Source: Pseudomonadota bacterium (GTDB lineage: Bacteria > Pseudomonadota > Alphaproteobacteria > Micropepsales > Micropepsaceae). Taken from it: a stretch of DNA of 11,255 nt. A program made the translations under genes and the position numbers. The notes under the pieces were generated by a model that worked only from the letters and a program-made list of their open reading frames with translations, had not been told where the DNA came from and searched no databases. The stretch is from positions 1 through 11,255 of the forward strand of contig JANYBR010000012.1 of assembly GCA_025360685.1 (NCBI GenBank). The letters are read 5' to 3'. The number at the start of each line of letters is the position of its first letter. Within the stretch, counting starts at the first letter, position 1. Positions 7,132 through 11,255 of this stretch are shown here, piece after piece.

Positions 7132-8007
7132 ATGCCCTCGCTGCCCCGCTCGTTGCTCTTGCGAATTGCCTTGACGGTGCTGCCGCTTGTCGTGATCGGC
7201 GCGGCACTAGTCGCCGGTTGGACGTTGCTGACGCCGCATCCGCACGCGCCGAACCACTCGGTTCGCGTCGCGCATGCAGCCAAAGCAGTCCCGTTGCCAA
7301 GACGGACAACACCGAAAATCGCTGCTGTTGCGCCCAAGCAATCGCAGTTCGCTCTCGAGCAGCGCATGACGGCCAGCCAGTTGATGAACCGCTGGAACCC
7401 ATTGATCGCGCAAGCCTCGCAGCGCTTCAACGTTCCGCAGGCATGGATCCGCGCCGTGATGGTGGCTGAGAGTGGCGGCCGGACGATGTCGGGCGAGAAC
7501 CGTCCGCTCACCTCCAGCGCCGGTGCGCTCGGCCTCATGCAACTCATGCCGCAGACCTACGCGACGATGCGAGCGCGCCACGGCCTCGGCCTCGATCCAC
7601 TTGATCCGCACGACAATATATTCGCCGGCACGGCACTGCTGCGCGCGCTGTTCCTGCGCTACGGCTATCCGGGGCTGTTCTCGGCCTACAATGACGGACC
7701 GGGCAATCTGGACGCGCGCCTCGCAAGCGGCAGCCTGTTGCCCAACGAGACGATGAGCTACTCCGGCGGCATCACGCACGCGCTGGATACAGGCATCGGT
7801 CTGCACGGCGTCAAGGTGAAATTCACGCGACCGAATGGCGAGCCAATCTGGATCGACAGCGGTGCCATCGTATCGGTGCGCGCCGCCCTGCCTGGCGAAT
7901 ATGCGCCGGGAGTACTGACAGTGGTTTCGGCCGGACGGATGCATCAGGGCATTCGCGAAACGCTGGCACGGGCCAGGAGCATACTGCATATGCGCGGCGG
8001 CAGGTGA
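7132..8007 (+). CDS. Membrane-anchored lytic transglycosylase (SLT domain) with FlbD-like tail
   Basis: 291 residues. Lytic transglycosylases cleave the MurNAc-GlcNAc bond of peptidoglycan, forming 1,6-anhydro ends. An N-terminal span (about 8-30) anchors it, followed by a Pro/basic periplasmic linker (35-75). The SLT domain (about 85-200) shows the catalytic Glu113 in VMVAESGG, the GALGLMQLMPQTY motif (131-143), NIFAGTALLRALF (162-174) and AYNDGP (185-190, where family 1 usually has AYNAGP). After the SLT domain, 226-288 is an extra module: VKVKFTRPNGEPIWIDSGAI onward resembles the small FlbD fold (TRLNGxxF...). The start at 7132, 4 bp after the previous stop, places the anchor at the N-terminus; a longer frame from 6949 overlaps the hydrolase gene and is rejected. 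Last gene of the operon; it converges with the PilZ gene across 30 bp that hold a 13-bp palindrome (8024-8036). Confidence 0.9.
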   Translation: MPSLPRSLLLRIALTVLPLVVIGAALVAGWTLLTPHPHAPNHSVRVAHAAKAVPLPRRTTPKIAAVAPKQSQFALEQRMTASQLMNRWNPLIAQASQRFNVPQAWIRAVMVAESGGRTMSGENRPLTSSAGALGLMQLMPQTYATMRARHGLGLDPLDPHDNIFAGTALLRALFLRYGYPGLFSAYNDGPGNLDARLASGSLLPNETMSYSGGITHALDTGIGLHGVKVKFTRPNGEPIWIDSGAIVSVRAALPGEYAPGVLTVVSAGRMHQGIRETLARARSILHMRGGR

Positions 8008-8037
8008 CGCGCCCCGCCGCGGTTCAGACCGTCTGAT

Positions 8038-8388
8038 TCAACGGCTGGCGGTGCCGTGCCAGAGCTTCGTCAGATAGTCGAGCTTGGGATCGTTGAGGTC
8101 GGCAAGCTGGAACGACTCGACAAACGCAAGGCCCGCCTCGGCTCCGTTGTTCCAGACCATGAGCGCCTCGTGCGCCGTGCGCTCGCGCAAATTGATGAGA
8201 TAGATGTTCGAAGGCACCGTCTGGCCGGCCGGCAACGTGATGCGTGCGCCGCCATCGGTCAGATTGCGGATCGTGCAATTGAAGCTTCGCGCGCCGTCCG
8301 ACCACGTCACGACTCCACCCAGCAAAACACGCCGGCGCGACCTAGGCCGCCGCTCGGCGGGCGGCGGAACATCGACTGCTTTGTTCAC
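8038..8388 (-). CDS. Single-domain PilZ protein
   Basis: 116 residues from a GTG at 8388. PilZ domains bind the second messenger cyclic di-GMP. The binding signature is visible: the RxxxR element within ERRPRSRRRV (residues 12-21) and the (D/N)xSxxG-type element NLTDGGARI shortly after, here with Thr in place of Ser. LINLRERTAHEALMVWNNG and GLAFVESF fit the later barrel strands. Cytoplasmic, no output domain, so it would act by binding a partner protein. An ATG at 8529 would add 47 residues, but that extension is Cys/Trp-rich with no PilZ homology and covers a candidate promoter, while AGGGA lies 8 nt before the GTG. The Thr-for-Ser change leaves some doubt about tight c-di-GMP binding. Confidence 0.85.
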   Translation of the reverse strand: MNKAVDVPPPAERRPRSRRRVLLGGVVTWSDGARSFNCTIRNLTDGGARITLPAGQTVPSNIYLINLRERTAHEALMVWNNGAEAGLAFVESFQLADLNDPKLDYLTKLWHGTASR

Positions 8389-8396
8389 TGTACTAG

Positions 8397-8401
8397 TCCC
8401 T
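8397..8401 (-). promoter_or_regulatory. Shine-Dalgarno supporting the GTG start of the PilZ gene
   Basis: AGGGA on the minus strand with an 8-nt spacer to GTG at 8388. It is the main positional evidence for choosing the GTG over the distant ATG at 8529. Confidence 0.45.
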
Positions 8402-8462
8402 GACCTTTGCGGCACGCCGCAGGCACACGCCCATCCGGCTAGCCGACGAACCCCATCGGCTC

Positions 8463-8491
8463 TGCCTAGAAAAACATCAGGCGATTGCCAA
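8463..8491 (-). promoter_or_regulatory. Candidate sigma-70 promoter of the PilZ gene
   Basis: On the minus strand TTGGCA (8491-8486), a 17-nt spacer containing a T run, then TAGGCA (8468-8463). The -35 box and spacing are good; the -10 box is weak. It lies in an AT-rich island between the Crp/Fnr stop (8543) and the PilZ GTG (8388), leaving a leader of about 70 nt. If real, the PilZ gene is transcribed separately from the Crp/Fnr gene and cannot start at 8529. Confidence 0.35.
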
Positions 8492-8542
8492 AATGTTAAC
8501 TCGCCAAAATCAGGCTGTACGATGGGCATCCGGCCAGTCGGC

Positions 8543-9220
8543 CTAGCCTTTGTCCTGCGGCTGTTCGTGCAGCACGAGATTTAGCAATGAACTGTGAACT
8601 TCAATCTTTCCGTTGTAACCAATAAAGCCCAGTTCGCGGAACCGGTTCATGAAATAGCTCACACGCGAGCGCATGGTGCCGATCATTTCGGCAAGCATTT
8701 CCTGGCTGACGTTAGGAACGATTTCTTCGGGTCTGCCTTCCTTGCCGAAATTTACGAGCAGGAGCAACGCGCGCGCGAGGCGTTTTTCGCTCGAATTGAA
8801 AAGCTGGTCGACCAAATCTTCCTCGACCCGGATGGTGCGCGCCAGAAGATGCTTGACGAACACTTCCGAGAACGCGGCTTCGGTGTGCAGCGCATGCACG
8901 ATGGTGTTCTTCTCCAGCCGCATGATTTCGCTGTCGGTCATGGCGGCGGCACTGGCCATGCGGCGCTTCTGCCCCGTCACAAAGCCTTCGCCAAAAAAAT
9001 TCGTTTTTGCCCAGAACGGTGACGACCGCCTCCTTGCCGAGTCCGGAGATGACGGTGACCTTCACTTTGCCTTTCTGGATGAAGAATACCGCATCGGCGG
9101 CATCGCCTGCGGACAGATCGGTTGCTTGGCGCGATAGGAGGCAATGCTGCGGCCGTCGCCGACATTGCCCAGAAAGACCTTGGCGTCGAAGCTTGGAGTC
9201 TTTGGAATCTTGGAGGCCAT
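8543..9220 (-). pseudogene. Crp/Fnr family transcriptional regulator, broken by two compensating frameshifts
   Basis: The span of 678 bp equals 226 codons, so start (ATG 9220) and stop are in the same frame, but homology moves through all three. Frame one gives MASKIPKTPSFDAKVFLGNV to AKQPI (to about 9116). One base is missing near 9114, after which another frame gives AGDAADAVFFIQKGKVKVTV to GKNEFF (to about 8997). A run of seven T (8999-8993) where six would encode FFGEGF then moves it to VTGQKRRMAS and on to the stop. Restored, it is a 225-residue cAMP-receptor-like protein: cyclic-nucleotide-binding-type beta barrel (about 15-110), dimerisation helix, and a winged helix-turn-helix (SQEMLAEMIGTMRSRVSYF, 172-190). 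The usual TTRSRVS recognition helix reads TMRSRVS here. No Fnr-type cysteine cluster is evident. It could be a sequencing artefact, a decaying gene or, less likely, recoded. ATG start is supported by GGA 6 nt upstream and AAAGGA further out. Confidence 0.85.
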
Positions 9221-9360
9221 TTGGTCCGGCGTCCTTTCAACTCCGACACGGATTGAGGGTACGCATAACCGCGAGCCGTTTCCCGCTCCCCCCGGACTGA
9301 CCTCAAGAACGCGTTCTGTGGCCGGCGTTGTCGCCGCCAACTTGACGAGGAAATGGCTAT

Positions 9361-9394
9361 CAGGGAAGGACAAAAGACAGGGAAGGACAAAAAA
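9361..9394. repeat. Two-copy tandem repeat, 17-bp period
   Basis: CAGGGAAGGACAAAA occurs exactly at 9361-9375 and again at 9378-9392, separated by GA. A degenerate third resemblance (GAGGACAA) follows at 9416-9423. The second copy supplies most of the A run that forms the T tail of the leftward terminator. It lies about 140-175 bp upstream of the Crp/Fnr start. Confidence 0.7.
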
Positions 9395-9424
9395 AGTCGA
9401 CCTCTATGTCCGGTAGAGGACAAC
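9389..9424 (-). terminator. Rho-independent terminator of the RND efflux gene
   Basis: Read on the minus strand: GTTGTCCTCTA, a 7-nt loop CCGGACA, TAGAGGTCGAC, then seven T. The stem is 11 positions with one T-T mismatch and one G-U wobble; the core CCTCTA/TAGAGG is perfect. The wobble forms only in the leftward transcript and the T run directly follows the stem, so it works in the direction of the efflux gene, whose stop is about 50 bp upstream (9477). It separates that transcript from the Crp/Fnr gene. Confidence 0.75.
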
Positions 9425-9476
9425 CAAGGCGTGGGCATGCTCGAGGGACGTGCAGACCGTTCTCGCGCTGCCAAGC

Positions 9477-11255
9477 TCAGCGATTGCGGCCACTGAAGTG
9501 TGCCGCCAGCGCTGGCATGAGGACAAGATTGAGAATCGTCGAACTAGCCAGGCCGCCCAGCACCGTGACCGCCATCGGTCCGCTGATCTCCTGACCGGGC
9601 TGGAAGATCGAGAACGCCAGCGGTGCCAGGCCGAGCGCGGTGAGTACGGCGGTCATGAGAATCGGACTCAGTCGCTCATTGGCGCCGCGCACTACGGTCG
9701 CCTCGTTCCACGCCATCTCGTCCTCATCAACCAATTGTTCGTAGTAGGAAAGAAGCAAGATGGCATTGCGCGCGCTGATGCCGAAAACCGTAACCAGGCC
9801 GACGAGCGCACCCAGCGAAAGCCCAATGCCGGTGGCGTAGATCGCGAATATTCCGCCGATAAGGCTGAATGGCAGATTGGCCATGACCAGCCAGGGATGT
9901 GCCGGCCAGTCGAAGCCGACCGACAGGATCATGACGATCAGAACCAGCATGAGCGCTGAGTAGAGCGCCAACTCTATGCGCGTGGTCTGTTCCGCTGCGG
10001 CGGCGCCAGAAAATTCCAGCTGCACCCCGGCTGGCACGACGCCGGAACGGGCGATGCGGCCGCGTGCTTCGGCGACGACGTTCTGCAAGGAGCGGCCGCT
10101 GACGTTGAATGTCACCGCGACGAAGCGCTGTCCGTTCTCGTGCTGCACGCTGTAGCGGCCGCTGCTCGAAACGATGTGCGCGACGCTGGAAAGCGGGACC
10201 GGCCCGAACGGCCCGTTGATGGTCAGTTCGCTCAGCTGCTGCGGCTGGCTGCGCCATTCGTCCGACAATTGCACCACCACGTCTTCCGTGCGGTTGCCGG
10301 CATAGGCCTGACCGACCGTGGTGCCGGCATAGTCGGTGGCGATGGTGTCGAGAACATCCTGTCCTTTGAGTCCCACCGCTGCCAACGCAGCGGGATCGAG
10401 CGTGACACCCAGGATCGGCGTGCCGCTCTGGCGCTTGAACTGAAGATCGACGATACCGTCGATGGTGGCGAGCTCGGTCTGCACCCGAGCGGCCGCAACA
10501 TCGAGTGCATCGAGGTCGGTACCAAACAGCTTGACCGCGACCTGCGCCGTCTGGCCGGTCAGGCTCTCGCTGATGCGGTCGCCGAGAAACGTCACCACTT
10601 CACTCTGAACGCCCGGATAGCGCGCCAGGATCTCGCGCAGCTGTTTCTCGGCGCGCGCCTGGTCGACATAAACGTCCGGCTTCAACTCGATCTGGAATTC
10701 CGACTGGTGCGGCCCCCAAGTGTCCTCGGTGCCCTCTGCGCGGCCGACCTGCTGTTCGATCGTCGCCACATAGGGCAGCGCCAGAACCTCATCGCTGATG
10801 CGCCGGCCGAGCGACAGCATCTCGTCGAGCGATGTGCCAGGCAAGGTGCTGGTCACCTGCACCACCAGATGGCCCTCGCGAAATTCGGGCAGGAACGTGC
10901 CACCGAGGAACGGCAGCAGGCTGAGCGCGCCGACCAGCAGCAAAGCCACCAGCACCAGGAAGATGTTGAGGTAGCGAAAGACGAGTTCGATCATACGCGC
11001 CTGCACGCGTTTGAGCAAAGTCAACCACAGAGCTTCGACATGGGTGTCGTCCACCGTGAGGAACAAGGCGGAGAGCGCCGGCGTCGTCGTAAGTGCGACG
11101 ATCAGCGATACCAGCACCGCCAGCATGAAGGCGAGTGCGAGCGGTCCGACGAACCGGCCCTGCACGTTCGACGAAAGCAGCTCCGGCACGAACACAGCAA
11201 GCACCACGAGCGTGGCGTAGAAGATCGGTCCATGAACCTCGAGCGCGGCGTCGCG
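9477..11255 (-). CDS. RND efflux permease, CzcA/CusA type, C-terminal half (partial)
   Basis: The 592 visible residues are the second half of a tripartite RND pump permease (full length usually about 1,000-1,050); the N-terminal half lies beyond the right edge, and the frame stays open to it. RND permeases sit in the inner membrane and use proton influx to drive export through a periplasmic adaptor and outer-membrane channel. Visible: a membrane pair (about 11-30 and 37-66, with VALTTTPALSALFL), the next span (98-119) and FLGGTFLPEFREGHLVVQV starting the second periplasmic region. The C-terminal spans include HPWLVMANLPFSLIGGIFAI and VFGISARNAILLLSYYEQL, a pattern typical of heavy-metal-efflux (CzcA/CusA) relatives. 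The proton-relay Asp of TM4 would be in the missing half. Exported substrate cannot be fixed from this half; metal cations are the usual call. It ends at a terminator, so it is the last gene of its operon, adaptor genes probably lying to the right. Confidence 0.92.
   Translation of the reverse strand, partial: RDAALEVHGPIFYATLVVLAVFVPELLSSNVQGRFVGPLALAFMLAVLVSLIVALTTTPALSALFLTVDDTHVEALWLTLLKRVQARMIELVFRYLNIFLVLVALLLVGALSLLPFLGGTFLPEFREGHLVVQVTSTLPGTSLDEMLSLGRRISDEVLALPYVATIEQQVGRAEGTEDTWGPHQSEFQIELKPDVYVDQARAEKQLREILARYPGVQSEVVTFLGDRISESLTGQTAQVAVKLFGTDLDALDVAAARVQTELATIDGIVDLQFKRQSGTPILGVTLDPAALAAVGLKGQDVLDTIATDYAGTTVGQAYAGNRTEDVVVQLSDEWRSQPQQLSELTINGPFGPVPLSSVAHIVSSSGRYSVQHENGQRFVAVTFNVSGRSLQNVVAEARGRIARSGVVPAGVQLEFSGAAAAEQTTRIELALYSALMLVLIVMILSVGFDWPAHPWLVMANLPFSLIGGIFAIYATGIGLSLGALVGLVTVFGISARNAILLLSYYEQLVDEDEMAWNEATVVRGANERLSPILMTAVLTALGLAPLAFSIFQPGQEISGPMAVTVLGGLASSTILNLVLMPALAAHFSGRNR

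Noticed and set aside
6762..7989. Two overlapping minus-strand frames of about 260 codons
   Set aside because: Both are antisense to the hydrolase/transglycosylase pair, which have recognisable catalytic motifs.
8024..8036. Palindrome TCAGAC-C-GTCTGA as a bidirectional terminator
   Set aside because: The one-base centre cannot form a normal loop and no T run follows on either strand.
8993..8999. Programmed ribosomal frameshifting at T7 in Crp/Fnr
   Set aside because: A minus-one slip gives the wrong frame, a plus-one is needed, and the upstream missing base would still leave the protein broken; not supported as a recoding signal.
8594..9137. Plus-strand frames opposite the Crp/Fnr region
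   Set aside because: The minus strand has clear Crp/Fnr homology throughout; the plus frames have none.
8977..9474. 165-codon minus-strand frame as a separate gene upstream of Crp/Fnr
   Set aside because: Its sequence is a non-coding frame across the promoter, the terminator and the Crp/Fnr N-terminus.

Overview
The window is GC-rich with compact, mostly short-spaced genes. It looks like a chromosomal stretch of a proteobacterium, most likely an alphaproteobacterium. Support for this is family-level only: a PAS_5-type PAS protein, a short single-PilZ protein, a Crp/Fnr regulator of a type familiar from Bradyrhizobium-like genomes, and a LemA/M48 pair. There is no rRNA, tRNA, insertion sequence, prophage gene or CRISPR array.

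Layout. (1) 1-387 has no convincing gene. (2) 388-2038, minus strand: lemA followed after 4 bp by an integral-membrane M48 (HtpX-like) zinc protease. (3) 2039-2643: a 605-bp gene-free block with several palindromes. (4) 2644-3219, plus: PAS_5 sensor-like protein, convergent with a 47-codon single-span membrane peptide (3247-3390, minus). (5) 3559-4497, plus: a phytanoyl-CoA dioxygenase-like Fe(II)/2-oxoglutarate oxygenase. (6) 4688-8007, plus: a probable three-gene operon of a membrane-anchored SDH-type ClpP/crotonase-fold serine protease, a beta-lactamase-fold SxxK serine hydrolase and a membrane-anchored SLT lytic transglycosylase. (7) 8038-8388, minus: PilZ protein, probably with a GTG start and its own promoter. 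(8) 8543-9220, minus: a Crp/Fnr regulator whose frame is broken twice by compensating indels. (9) 9389-9424: a rho-independent terminator, overlapping a 17-bp tandem repeat. (10) 9477-11255, minus: the C-terminal half of a CzcA/CusA-type RND efflux permease that runs off the right edge.

Taken together the region is rich in envelope functions: two membrane proteases or protease partners, an SxxK hydrolase, a murein lytic enzyme and an efflux pump, plus small signalling proteins (PAS, PilZ, Crp/Fnr). No established defence or biosynthetic system is visible. The items most worth a second look are the doubly frameshifted Crp/Fnr gene, the protease/SxxK/SLT operon with a FlbD-like tail on the transglycosylase, and the palindrome cluster upstream of the PAS gene.
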